64,000 nucleotides of DNA, from NCBI GenBank assembly GCA_028023455.1, contig JAQFVV010006256.1, positions 2,170,001 through 2,234,000 of the forward strand. Reading direction: 5' to 3'. Position 1 is the first letter of the stretch. Each line of letters starts with the position of its first letter. Positions 48,493 to 61,725 of the stretch are shown here, piece after piece. Both the position numbers and the translations under genes were made by a program. The notes below the pieces were generated by a model. It was not told the origin of the DNA and did no database searches. It was given only the letters and a program-made list of their open reading frames with translations. The stretch comes from Epiperipatus broadwayi. Taxonomy: Eukaryota; Onychophora; Udeonychophora; Euonychophora; Peripatidae.

Positions 48493-51400
48493 GCATATAT
48501 TGTAGATGGTCATTTTGTGGTATGCACTAAGGTGGGGGAGTTCCTCCTGATGAGTAATATATATCTGTTGTCCATAATCATGTATACCCCTCACACATTA
48601 AACTTTTACCTAGGAGAGAAGAGAGTAAAATCTAAATAACTACTGCTTTTACCCTTAATCCATCTCATATATATTGCAGTTTACTCCCATTATTCTGGAA
48701 TTCGAACTCCGGGAAATATTGCTTGATTCTCTGATTCAAGGTATATTTGTGTCACAGAAGTCAGTATATATGTAAAATAAATATATGTCTATTAATGGGT
48801 GTGGGTATGGTATATTGTATAAATGCAAGTAATAATTGTGAAATGTATGTAAGTAAAATTTAACTCCAAAAAAATAAAACAAAAATAGTGTTTTAACATT
48901 TAAATAAATTTAATGAACGTATTTACATTGATTCTTATTTGAACAGAAAATTTTTAAATACAATGAGAAAATTCATTTAGACATCTGTGATCATTCTTTA
49001 TTTATGCTTGGTTTATACCAATGTCCCACAACCTGATCCCCCAAAAAATATCCACTAAATGTAAGGATAAACATAAATGATTCTCATTTTCTATACAACA
49101 TTGGTATACATAGTACAATAATCAGATTATTTCATAATCAAAAGCATACCTTATAGATTTTGTCTATCCAAGGTAATAAAAGAAATTTAGTTTTAGTTTT
49201 ATTTCTTAACTCTTAAATTAAAGCTATTTGGCTCTGTATTAAAATAAAGAAAATAAAATTATTATATACAACATATAAGCAATTAAATATAGATGACACC
49301 AACTTTATAACTTGCCTTTATAGTTCATATAGTCACTATTCTAATGGCTTGTTATCATAATCCATGGTAGTTTCTTTACACATAGCTGGGAATTTTACTA
49401 GCTTTCAAACTGGTGTTTTGAAATGAAGAGTAAAAAAAGGAATTCACAATGGATTATTTTGATGTTTATTAATCCAGGCATGGAGAGATAGGACAATCTC
49501 ATATTAATCTTGATGATAGCTCCATGGTCAATGACAAGCATCCTTCCATGACGTTCCCCTTGCACTTAGCACAGCATAATTACTTTTGTCAATACTTATA
49601 TTAGTTTTCATAATTGAAGTTGATTGGAGAAATGTCAATATTTCTTTTGCGATTACATATTTTAGATTTAAATCTGGAAATCTATAGTGAGGAATCAATG
49701 GTGATTTTAGAGATTTAAATACTTTATTTTGTTGGCAAATTATTAATTTTTGAATTCTTTGTTTAGATGTTTTATGCGCTAAATATTTCTCCTCGCTTTG
49801 TAAAATCCTTGTAAAAGATTTATTCAAAGGTATTACAAGTCCAAATTAGTTGATACAGACCTTCAAACTTTTCTTTTAGCTCTTTTGTTATAGGGAATGT
49901 TAGATTTTTTCTCACAGATAAAATTTTTTTTATTTTTATTTTTAACAAAAACTTTTTTGAATATATCTTATATTAAGCCAGTTCATGCTCATCCTTTTTA
50001 CTTTATTGTTGATGTCATCTTTGCTACATATTAACACAAACAACTTGTTAAAAAATATAAGAAAAGAAACATTTAATTTTTCTTTACTTTCATATTATCT
50101 ATATGTATTTTTTTTCTTGATTGTGTTTACTCATCCAATCTATTGTATGATATTCTTTTGTGTTGGTAATCACAACAAATTTAATATTAATTGTTGTAAT
50201 AGTTAGTTGTCACATCCATTTGACCAATTTGGTTTAAACTTTGATTTAATGTTTATTAGACTTAGGTTGTGATAAATGGTTTGTCACTTTATGTGTCCTA
50301 ACACTACCTAATATTATTCATTAATGAGTAATGTTAATATCATGAGGCTTGAATTAGGATTGGGCCTCAGGTTGTGTACTAGGCATTGGAAGGGTGTTGG
50401 AGGTATCTGAAACAAATATATATATATTATCAGTTATTATATTTTAATAAATACATAAATTATTTTGGCCTTAGATATAAATCTTAATTTTTTTATTAAA
50501 ATTTTTGATTATTCATGTCAAGTAATTCAGGCGATTATATCTCACCAAATGTTTTTATTATTATTTTACATTAACTAATGTACATCATCAACTTATTTTA
50601 CAAGCATTGAATTCCTTCATCTCTCATTGACAATTACTGTCTTTTAATAACTGCCCAATTAAGTAACCAATCATTTTTATCAGAGCAGAAATTTAGATAT
50701 ATATTTTTAAAATATTAGATATACACTAACTTTTATTAAAGATTAAATATATCTTTATTTTTAACACATATACGATCTCATTATTTTTATTAAGTGTTTC
50801 AATCTTAGAAAAATAAATTGATGTAGTACATATCAAATAAACAAAGAATAGTATAAAATACTATCTGTAAAAATATGATGACCTGGGATCTTGTTAAATC
50901 AAAATATATCTTGGTCATCATTTACTGCTTTCAAGCATTTGACAGCATGTGTTTAAAGTGTGGCTATGATAAATGGAGAGGAAAAAAAACTTGGATATAA
51001 GTAAATTAGATTGAAGTGATGAATAAAAAAAGTGGATGATGAATGCATTAATAATAAATTTAATATTTGGACATAAAAAAACTTTATATCTGAGATTAAA
51101 AGTGGTGTAATAATTTCTAATTTGATAAAGGATAATCCTCAATGAGTGAAAGCAAAAAATGCAATGTTATGAAAGGAAATTGATGTAATACACTTTTCAT
51201 ATATATAGAACAATGATAAAGAACATTTGGAAGCATATGTTAACTTAAATTAACTGAAGAGACTAACTAATTTAATCAAAATATATATTTGCAATCATTT
51301 ACATTTTATATTTTTTCCACCGACTGTAATCATACGTTTGAAGAGTAAAAATGACAAGTTGTAATTTTAAAAAAAGCATCTCAATATATTAATACATATA

Positions 51401-51590
51401 GGATATTAGACATATGGTGCCTCATGAGATAAAAAATATTATAAAGTCAATAAATAAAAGGAGGAGGTGCTGTTATAGAAATTAAAAATATGTAATAAAA
51501 CCATTATTTTGATATTAAAATAAATACAATATTAAGCTGGAAATATTTATAATAAGAATAAAAAAGTAAATTATTATTTAGAACTAGAAC
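48493..51590. other. AT-rich stretch with one unidentified 99-codon frame
   Basis: A minus-strand frame at 49528-49827 encodes 99 residues, basic and without recognised motifs. Its length is unusual for this composition but not decisive. At 48690-48710 GGAATTCGAACTCCGG resembles a pol III box B. Nothing else is recognised. Confidence 0.35.
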
Positions 51591-51599
51591 AGAAAGTTT

Positions 51600-51750
51600 A
51601 AAAACAAAGAAAAAAAACATACTAAAAATAAAGAAAAGATTTGAATTTGTCATGTAATTTATGTAAATATAAGACAGAAAATATTGAATATATATTTTTA
51701 GAATGTAGCAGTTTTAGTAAAAATTACAGGTAAAAGGAATTCTTGAGATT
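51600..51750 (+). pseudogene. LINE C-terminal fragment with CxxC zinc-knuckle motif
   Basis: One frame reads CNLCKYKTENIEYIFLEC, matching the C-x(2)-C-x(4)-E-x(3)-(Y/H)-I-F-x(2)-C pattern of LINE polymerase C-termini, with a Lys-rich stretch before it and a stop shortly after. The rest of the element is too diverged to see. Confidence 0.4.
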
Positions 51751-52062
51751 TTTATTTTTAAAGCTGATGAAGAAAAATAACATAAAAATTAAGAATAAAA
51801 TTAGTGAAGAAAATGAAAAGATTTTTTTAAAAAATGGGATAATAAGAATACAAATAAGTAATAAATATTTTTATGAATATACAGTTTATATAAATTACAG
51901 TAATTAACATCTGTTATGGATGACTTTGGATAAGAATAAATTGCAGCTAGTGATTATATACATATTCAGTGGCTGATTTTTTCTACAGAATATTTATAAA
52001 AAGCTTTATTACACTTGTATAATGAAAAATCTTTTTTTTTACATAATTGGTTACAAAGACTA

Positions 52063-52433
52063 AACAATAGCAAACTCTCCATACAGTAGCACCACCCAGT
52101 TCAAGCCTTAGTAATCAATGGATGCATGAAAATTTATATACAAAACACCAAAATGTATAAGTAAATAAACTTGGATTGAAAACATTATGGTGTTTTCATC
52201 TTGGACTTATAGCTTTACAGTTAACTAAATAAATAAAAGATAGCTGCTAGAGGGTTATTAGATCCTAGATCTAAGTATGATGTTTTCAAATTCAATGCTA
52301 CTTACTGATAAAAGACATAGCAAAAAACTAATTTGGGGATATTGGCTAAATGGACACTGATTTTGTGCACAAACCTTTTTGCATCTGGTTTTCACTGGGT
52401 GGCACTACATTATGGAGAATTTGCTACTGTTAT
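52063..52433. mobile_element. MITE-like element with ~38-bp terminal inverted repeats
   Basis: The left end AGCAAACTCTCCATACAGTA and the GCACCACCCAGT after it (to 52100) pair with 52394-52431 with about five mismatches. The 290-bp interior has no frame. TA lies at or near both outer edges, but the exact target duplication is not resolved. The superfamily is not identified. Confidence 0.6.
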
Positions 52434-54832
52434 AACAGCTTGTAAGGAAGAGGAATGCAAGTGTAAGTCAATAGTTAAAAGATTTCACTGTTTTTTGTTT
52501 TAAGGCATTGAGAAAGTAATTAGTCAGAATAATAATGTTTTGTGAGATTTAGTGCACTAATAGTATAATAGGCTTAAATGATAAGTTATAGCTCAACTTA
52601 TTATATATTGTTACTTGAATGCCACACAGCATATGGAATAAATAACCAATAATTTAATGAATTATTGTCACTAAAGATTGGGGTGAGAAGTAACAAACAA
52701 TTTATATTTATATTTTCATTGTTTTATTACTTATATCCATTTGTAACCTATTTATTGATTCTTTTATATAATAGTTTTCAAATGAAAAAGTTATTGAAAG
52801 ATCATGTCTTGTTTTTGATCACAATACAGTTTTTTAAAAGTATTTATAGAGCAACAAACATTTAAAAATCAATTTATAATTTTATTTTTTATTGAATGGT
52901 GAATTACTTACTTCTAAGCAATTACCTTAAAATGTCATATAAGATTAATTAACATAAAAGTAACTTCCAATGAAACTGGTGAAGTTTTTTAAAAAATATA
53001 TTTAATAACAATAATAACAGTAGATTCCTTGAGATTTTTGAAATACATTCTTACTTTGAAATATATATTATATCATCTACCTTACTCCTATCTATGCTTT
53101 ATTATGTAAAAGATGAAATTGTTTTGAATTGTCATTTGACTACTGCCCTATGCAATTTAACTAATTTGTGAGGTTGACCAGCCCAAGAGATAAAGTTTCC
53201 CGGATTGAGATATCATTTAATTTTTTTTTTTTTTTTTAAAAAAATCTCAGTTTGGTTAATAGAAAAAAGCTGCAGTGTCCATCCTATAATGTTGATGTTC
53301 ACAGATACTTTGTTTGATCATCTGTCCAATTGCCATATTAGTATTTACTTTTTATTTTGTTTTATAATTAAACAATTGCACTATAGTTTGAAAATATTGA
53401 GAAAAAATATTAATTTTTAATAATATTATGAAAAAAGTTTAATTTAAGTTAAAGCAAAATATTTAATATGGTACTGTATTTTTTTTTTTTGGATGGTTTA
53501 TAAAACAATCCATGTAGCATGAATAAAATTAAAATCTTTTTTTTTTGACAAAATCTTAGTTACGAAAAAACCTGAGAAATTTTCTTATATTATAGTAAAA
53601 TAAATAGTAAAAGGTCAAATTTAATTTTTACCCTTTGACTAAAATGAAAACGTTAGTTTGTAAACAACACTATATTTTTCTATTATTTTTTAAATTGTGA
53701 AAATTATGACTATTCTCTAATTATAAACTTAAGTTTAAAAATGCATGATGATAAAGCATTACCTACCAGAAAAATATAAATTTATTCAATTAATAAATGC
53801 TTTTATAACATAAAATGCAATGGCTGACAATAAAACTACCTGGTAATTTATTTTTGAATGTAATAACATATACTGCACAAAAATAAAATCTATACCATTA
53901 TCTGACTTTATTTTGAACATAGCTTTGTCAGTTAAGTAAGCAATATAATAATATGGCTTGAATTTTATATTAAATTAGTCTTATATTTATTATAATAAAC
54001 ACAAAGTTATTAAATATGTTTATTGTAAAGCATTTCTCTTATTACTTTTGTCATGAAATATATCTATATGTAATTAACATTTTTTAATCCTATCAATTTC
54101 ACACAAAATGATATTTTTAAAGTCACAGTTTTTTGAATGATAGTTTTCTTAGCTTCATTACTCCAGAAATCATATGCCAGATGAAGTGATTTTTATAATC
54201 ATTTAAATCAGAATATGGGCTTTATGTTATCAGTCAGAAATTAACACCAATTGATAGCATCTAATAATAATAATAATTACATTATCAATATATCAATTGA
54301 AATATAATTATTACATGTCTTATAATAATGCAGATTTTTACAATTTATATAGCTTTTTATAGTTTTAAGAGCAAAATGAGATAATAACAAAAGTTTGCAG
54401 ACAATATGAAAATTGTGTTATACCCATGTGAACTGTTTGTTTTTAATTCTGCTAACTTATTCATAAGAAAGATAATACCTATATAATTTCAAGTTCAGAA
54501 AAACTGTAAATGACATTGCTAAACAATATTTTATATAAAAGGAAATTACTATCTCAGCACCATAATGAAATGAAGAACACAATTATTACATTTTATATAT
54601 TTTTTCTTTTGTTTGCAAATAGTACATTAATAACTATTTGATGACTATCATGTTAGTTACCTAAATGACAAAAAAAAATCAAACTCTATTTTGGAATTGT
54701 TTTCCAAGATGTAACTGGTCAGACCCAAACTTCCGGTGGTGATCATGAAGATATATGTATTAACCATTAAAGAACAATACTTTTTTATTATTAAATATTT
54801 AATCTATATTATCTATACTGAACTTAATGTAA
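52434..54832. other. AT-rich stretch
   Basis: T/A homopolymers (53219, 53479, 53536) and no gene recognised. Confidence 0.5.
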
Positions 54833-55420
54833 TTAGAAGGGATTTGAATTCAGACTTTCAAACTCTATACAGCTATCCACTCCATCTTACACAACTGATA
54901 CACATGACCACATAACTGTGAAAAAGATAAATGATATCCAATATACATATTTTATATTAAACCAGCACTCATCAGTTGGTCCAGATCATCATCTCATTAT
55001 ACACATATATAATCAGTGCTCACTTTATATTAAGATAGCCAATCTTCAAACATTAATGGACAGGTTCTCTTTTCCACCCTCCAACTCTTCAACCATCCAT
55101 ATCATTAAAAATCGGATGATGGAACATGATCATCAGATTTTCAATGATATGGATGTCTGAAGAGTTGGAGGGTGAAGAAATTTGAAGCCTGTCCATTAAA
55201 GTTTGAAGATTTGCTATCTTAATATAAACCGAACATTGATTATATATGTGTGTGTGGGTGATGATGATCTGGACTAATTGATGAGTTCTGGTTAGATAAA
55301 AAACATATATTGGAGATCATTTACCTTTTTCACATATATGTGGTCATGTGTATCGGTTGTATAAGATGGAATGGATAACTGTAGGGAGCTTAAAAGTCTG
55401 AATTCAAGTTTCTTCTAAAT
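54833..55420. repeat. 586-bp imperfect palindrome (repeat family H, foldback form)
   Basis: The left arm from TTAGAAGGGATTTGAATTC is repeated inverted to the right end GAATTCAAGTTTCTTCTAA, with matching landmarks throughout: CATGACCACATA, AAAAGATAAATGAT, ATTGGTCCAGATCATCATC (with changes), CTGTCCATTAA and CCAACTCTTCA. The centre is near 55127 with almost no spacer. The arm resembles the family H sequences at 29 and 33 kb (CATATGACC, AAAAAGAT, TCAGTTGGTCC). The 80-codon frame in the left arm is not conserved in the right arm. Confidence 0.8.
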
Positions 55421-57475
55421 GATATTAAATGTTTAAAAATATAAACAAATATCGCAGTTATTCAGGAGGTCATGTGATTTTCAAGCATTTAAATGTTAGG
55501 TTGAGTATGACAATTACATACATTTGATGAAACTGATATTTTTTCCCGTATTAATGAACTTAGCAACCTTTAATTAATTTATAAGCCTGTCATACCACTT
55601 TATGTTTAGCGATGTGGAACACCATAATAATTAACTATGTTGGTTCTGTTCCAATTACCACCACTGGGCAAGTTTTTATTTCCTTTCCCGTTCCACTCTC
55701 ATTTGCAGAAGAAATTAATAAAAATACTTTGATTTCACTAATTAATTATACGTTTGATAAAGATGGAATGAAATTAAATAGACTGGCTACATTTTGTAAA
55801 GTGACTTTACAAATCATTTGAAATTAACAGCTTTAAACACTCTTATTCTAGTACTATTCAGTTAGACCTATTGTTAGCGTAATCCCAGATCTCTGTTCAC
55901 TTTTAGTTTTCTTTGTATAATTTCCATGTAAGAAGTTTTCAACTTAGACTAAAAGAAAAATATTTGATGTGAAAAGCACTTTTTAAAAAAAAACCTATTT
56001 TGCTGGTCAAGTAAACAGGCGTGCTGCGTCATTATGCTTCTGAAGTGGTTGAGGTTTCCACGCCGCGTGTTTCTTTTTCATTTTTATTCCCACCCCTTCA
56101 ATAGAATGACCACTGAGCTTTGGATCAAGTTATTGCTGCTTCAAATGAAATAGTTTTGTCACCTTTAAAAGGAAAGTAAACGAGAATGGTACAATTGCTC
56201 TACAAGTTTATTAAATCTATTTTTACGATAAAATACATTCGCATAAAATTATATAATATTTTTCTTTAAAACAAAAGACAGTATTATATTTTAAAAGCAA
56301 ATATATAAAATTAAAATAAATCGACATAAGAAAATAATAAAGAAAGGTACTGAAATATTGCCTCAAAAATGAAAAATGTCGAATAGAAAGAAAGTAAATA
56401 GAAATGGTTAAAAGCTTTTTTCTGTATATAAAATGTTTCCTAGAAAGTAAAGGTGAATGGTCAGAAAAATAAAAATAGAAAGACTACAAAAGTCAAAATA
56501 TGATTCCCTATTAAATAAAACAATAAGAGAGCGGTAGAGAACACCAATTTATAAAAAAACTTTATTTATATACTAATACATTTAGGGTAGTGAAGTTATA
56601 TTGACAATATTTAAATATCTTGTGACTTTAGGTTTAAATCTGGCCGGATAAATAGGAAAATACTTTTTTTTATTCAAATATCTGATCCATAGCGGATCAG
56701 TAAATCGAATTTAGCTATTTTCAAATGGAGGATAAAACAAAACAAAACAAAAAAAATCAATACAACTTTTATCAGTTAGCAATTAACGAAGAAAAAGTAA
56801 TAGTAGTAATGAAAGAAGGCAAAAGAAAATGAAAAAAGATGAAAGACTAATCTTTTTTGATAGCGTGTTAAAAAAAACTTTTGATTTGCAGAGGGCTATT
56901 TTAAACACTGTTTATCCTTTGGTATAATAATGGTAAGCAAATCCAGCTGTAATATTTATATCCTAAAATTTGAGTCCCATTTAGATAAACATAAACGTTT
57001 TTTAGGTTACAAAGAAGATATTATAAAAAAGCAGTGGAAAACTATTACAATGATGATCAAATGCCATTGCACAATCAAAGTATTGTGTTGTTTCATTATT
57101 CTGTCTTCAGAGTATATTTATATAATGTGTCACTATGGATTAATCATTATCAACAGGATCAATACCGATAGTATATAATGCTCCTTTTAAAAAAAAAAAA
57201 TTCTCCAGTTTTGTATATTCTTTATAAAAAGCTAGAGTAAATATAAGGTGATCTCATTAACATATTTTAAATATAATATATATTCAAATTTTTATGTTGC
57301 CTCTTTTTTGTGTGTGTCTGCAAAAATTAGAAAAATTATTGGCAAATATGTCCAAATAGTTGTAACCCCTATTCCATAACTTTCTTTAAGAAAACTTTGT
57401 TTCAATTTATTTATTTTGTACAATTTTTTATTGAGTTTCAGATTGTACTAAAATATTAAAATCTATATATATATC
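55421..57475. other. AT-rich stretch with one GC-rich island at about 56010-56110
   Basis: The island includes GGCGTGCTGCG and CCACGCCGCGTG, a partial inverted repeat that stands out from ~75% AT surroundings. No gene recognised. Confidence 0.4.
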
Positions 57476-57728
57476 TAGATGTGATAATATGTTGGGCTAT
57501 TTCCATCAACTGCCATTTGATATCGAATGTCTAGAAAATTTTAAACTTTATTTAAACTTTTCAAATACTAACAACTGTTAATAATAACACCATTAGTCTA
57601 TTTATATATTTGGGTGTTATTACTAGTAGTTGTTTGTATTTTAAAAGTTTAAATAAAGATTAAAATTTCCTAGACACTTAACATTAAATCGTAGATAATG
57701 GAAAAAGCCCACCATATTATCACATCTA
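57476..57728. repeat. 253-bp imperfect palindrome
   Basis: The left arm TAGATGTGATAATATGTTGG... and right arm ...CCACCATATTATCACATCTA are inverted copies over about 115 bp with scattered mismatches, around a ~20-bp centre near 57602. Shared pieces include GTCTAG, TTTATTTAAACTTTT, ACAACT and AATAACACC. It is unrelated to family H and shows no coding potential. Confidence 0.8.
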
Positions 57729-58379
57729 ATATACCATTATCACAAACCTCCAGACAAATACTTACATTTTATAAACATATATTTCGAAACAGAGAAGTAA
57801 ATTTTGTTAAATAGAGGATAAAATATTTCATAAAATTAAAAACATATATTAAATATCTTTATATTTGCTTTCATGCATACAGACTTATCAATATAAAATA
57901 AAATGGTAAAACAACATCAAGAACCTATTGCAGGGGAAAGAACATCCTAGTAAAGAAATTAGTAATGCAAACAAAACAATTCCTCCTCTTAGAGATATTT
58001 ACACTTGTATAAACTCTCACATAATATTTCAGTCAGCTTAATGTCTTCCTAGTCATGTTGTTTTATATATATGCAAAACATATAAATGTATATGAGTGCT
58101 TATTTTTTATGATTAGAATTTTTTTTGTAATAATTAATAGGTAGAAATAGTTGCTATTGATTGAGGAGGCTAATTTACAGAGGGAGTAATAATAATAAAC
58201 TTTTATTCAAAAATGAGAATGGCCATTTCAACTCCAAAAGAAAAAAAAGGAGAAGAAAAAAAGAGGCAGAAAACTACTCTAGAATTGAGTTTTGTAATGA
58301 TCATACAAATCAATCTGTGAACACAAATATATCTACATAGAGAATATGCTGTTTCATTTTCTGTTTACATGATATTTTA
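57729..58379. other. AT-rich stretch
   Basis: Nothing recognised. It might include the 3' tail of the adjacent LINE (minus strand), ending in A/T-rich DNA near 58200. Confidence 0.45.
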
Positions 58380-59935
58380 CATCTTGTCTTTCAGTTTCCT
58401 TTGCAGAAACTTTTCTTTGTGACATTTCAACATTATATCTAATTGTATGTATTATATTCTCTGCCATATTTTTCCAACAGAGACAATTGACATTCAACTT
58501 TTTCAGAATATGTTTAAGATAATCCTTATAACACAGATAGAACCAATATAAAACTTCTTTTTAAGAAATCTTTCAATGTTCATTCATTTTACAATTCCAA
58601 TCTAATGAAGGTGTGAGTTTACAATAGTGAACTCAATTGTATTACATCGAGCAAGCTAAGGAACATATAGATTGGTTTTATAATTTTGCCATTATATTTT
58701 TAAAATTTTAAAGAGCATCATTAAATGAGATTTTTTTAACATTTTTATATTGTGCTGATAAAATGTTCAAGTTTCACATCCCTATAATAAATTAGGTAAA
58801 ATAATAGCTTTATATGCAGCTTATTTAGTTGTAGGAATTATTTTCCTTTGATAAAATACTCTTTTAATTTATTAAAATCAAAAAGAGCACTTTGGAGTAT
58901 GTATTGGACCTCATCAACTAAGTCTGCTCTTTTAGATATGAAACTATCATGGTATTTAATCTGTTTTACATTCTCAAATTAATAACTATCCAAGATAAAA
59001 ATTGCTGAAAATTTTTCTTCTGTCACTGGCTAATAAAGAACTTGTGTTTTTTGAATATTTTATAAGTTTCATTCAAAACTTAGGCATATTTTGCAAGTCA
59101 CCTTTTGAACTGGAAAAAATAGCACAATCAACAGCATATTGTAAATTCAAACTTCAAAAAGATAAAATTTTTGTTTTTGCTCTTAATCACTTAAAATTAA
59201 AAATTCCACCATCAAACTAATATTATATATTGATTCCTGTCTGATTAAGCCACCTATATGTAATTCCAAAGACTACTGTCATAAAAATTGAAAACAATGT
59301 TGTGGTGAGTATATGTCCTTGTTTAACATCAGTTTTCATTCTAAATATCTCTTATTTTACACCTCCATTTCATCATGTAGAAATTGTATAACAAATAAAC
59401 ATTAATGAATAACAAACTAATTTCAAATAATGTCATAGATATATCCTATTAATTTAATTAAATGCATTGACCAAATCAATAAAAACAATATAAAAATCAC
59501 TTCTTTGTTTTTGATACTTTTCTTGCACATTTCTGGCAAAAAATATCATATCTATAGTATTTCTTGATTTTCTAAAATCATATTGAGTTTCTAGTAACCA
59601 TTCATTCACATCTGAAAGCAACTTATTAACAAAATTAATAAAAGTACTTTTGCTATAATAGATAATAATAATATTCCACAATAATTACTGCAATCTTGAC
59701 TATTCCTTTTGTTTTTTAAAATTGGAACAATAAAAGCATCCTTAAAATTAGGTAGCATAACTTCATGGATCCATATATTCCTAAAATATTTTCAATATTT
59801 TCGAAACTAAGGTATCACCACCATATTTTAAAATTTATCCAGCTATTTCATCAGAACCTGCAGTCTTTTTATTTTTAAAGAACTGTTTTTACTTCTTTAA
59901 GCTGGATATCCTTTGTCTAAATATGAATGATATAT
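58380..59935 (-). pseudogene. LINE reverse transcriptase, degenerate but readable
   Basis: Read on the minus strand across frames, motifs occur in the correct order. LKNKKTAGSDEIAG with LKYGGDTLVSKIL (near 59840-59880) is the GKAPGPDGI segment. TQYDFRKSRNTIDMIF, then YIVFIDLVNAFN (59454-59600) is the palm D-x(3)-AF motif. VKQGHILTTTLFSIF (near 59290-59320) is the VKQGC-x-L-x-P-x-LF motif. LQYAVDCAIFSS (near 59115-59145) sits where YADD should be, with Val replacing the first catalytic Asp. GCET followed by KMLKKSHLMMLFKILKI (58660-58780) matches the thumb region. The layout is that of the abundant metazoan RTE/CR1-like clade. Stops and frameshifts are frequent. The 5' part is cut off at the TA tract at 59931. 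Confidence 0.8.
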
Positions 59936-59939
59936 ATAT

Positions 59940-61725
59940 TGTACCGGGTTCGAACCATTGCGAGATCACTTACTCTACAAGTTTGGTTTATCTGTGTTTA
60001 AATCCTATTTATGGTAAATTTATAATCTTATATTATAAATATGATGTGAATGAACCAGCATGTTCGAGCAGAGTGGAGAATACTATTGATGGCAGGGCCA
60101 TCAATAATACCCATGATCAGATTGAGCTATGCAATGCATAACACAATCACATTTCCAGATCGTGGCCCACCGTGACTGCTAGATTCAAACTCCTACTATC
60201 CAAACACTTTATTTGTTTAGGAGTAAATCCCGGGCACCAGCTAGTTTCATAAACTAACATGTTTGGATAGTAGGCCCATAATCCAGCACTTGAAAAAACC
60301 CTTAATTTGCTCAGTCTGTTTTTAATTCAATAATAACTTATTCCTTAACTAGTGGCAAAAGAATTGACCGACAAAATAAAGCTTTAAATTTAAAAGACAA
60401 TTTATTTTAATTAACATTTATTATACTAATTCTAAATACTTTAATAAATCTTATTTAACTAACATAACACTGGTATAATAATCAAGCACATTTTTAATTC
60501 ACACACTATATCATATAACAAAGCATAAATAATATTTGAAATTTAAAATACAATGAAATCAATATATACTAATGCATGAACACACACAACATCTTAAACA
60601 CACACATTAATAGTTCGTTTACGTATGCTATAGAATATTCTTTGACTCTTGGAGGCTTTAACTAATGCAATGGCTACTTTAGAAATGAGTATGAGAAAAT
60701 GTTATTACCTAGGATTTTAGAATGTAGATACTTCTTGCTAACTGGTTAAATTTGAAGTTTCTTGGGGAGGTTTATTGCTTATTCATTGGTATTATTCTTG
60801 GAGACAGTTAAACATTGATGGTGATTCTTCAAGTTGTTATGCAGGCATTTTTCTATTCTGGACAGATTGCTGTTTCACTGGAACTCAGGCTGGAGACAGT
60901 CATATGTTTTCGATGTTTTTAACATGGCATTATTGACTGATTTAACCTCAGCTGCTCAATCTCAACTGCTTTCTCAAACACAACTGTAAACTCAACTGCA
61001 CGATCTAAACTGTTTTCTAAACTGCTTGTCTGATAAAAAACTGAACTATTTATACTTAAGGCCTGTTGTCATTTTGATGTCAGCCAGCAATGTCTGTTAT
61101 CGAAATTCCTTTCTGTTTTTTAATTTCATTCCTCAAGATAAGCTTTTAATCCTGTTGTTGGAGTTGTTAATTAGTATCCATCACACACGTGTTATTTTTA
61201 CATTTTTAATTAATAGCCATCACTGAGTGTTTTTAACTTTTTAATTTTTATTCATTTTATTTTAATATGCATGTATTTATGCTATATTTACAATTGCACA
61301 CATATATATATTGTACTAACAAGCTCACATTAATTTGTCATTTACACACATATATAATTTAAGATCAATTTACTATTTAGTTTTTATGATGATTTTTTTT
61401 CTTTAACTTAAATAAAAAGAGATTTATATTTTTAAACTTTAAGTTATATTTCAACTGATAATACTAAAGAAAACTCTTTAATTTCTTTTATAAAACTTTT
61501 AACTTGATGCTTTTAAAGCAAACCCCCTCCCCCCTACTAATTTATTAATTGTAATTTTTATTTCAGCTACTAGTAATAGAAAACTCTATGACTTTTAATT
61601 TTACGTTTTTTGAAAACAAATTGCAATAAAAAAACTCTTAAACTTTTACATACTATTTCTTTTAACAAACAATTTTATTTTAATAATTTTTAGACAAATT
61701 ATGTACTAACCACGATATTGGTACA
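59940..61725. repeat. solo LTR, 1786 bp
   Basis: It starts TGTACC right after a TA run ending ATAT and ends GGTACA followed by ATATATATTA. The inverted ends TGTACC/GGTACA parallel TGTGCC/GGCACA of the 14-21.5 kb element, and the flanking ATAT is the same. There is no interior domain. It holds the inverted repeat CTACTATCCAAACA/TGTTTGGATAGTAG (60195-60275) and the motif ACGTATGCTATAGAAT (60623), close to ACGTATGCTACAGAAT in the 14-kb LTRs, suggesting a distant relationship. Orientation is unknown. Confidence 0.5.

Noticed and set aside
59002-59220. 72-codon plus-strand frame
   Set aside because: It lies opposite the reverse transcriptase of the minus-strand LINE and is its shadow.
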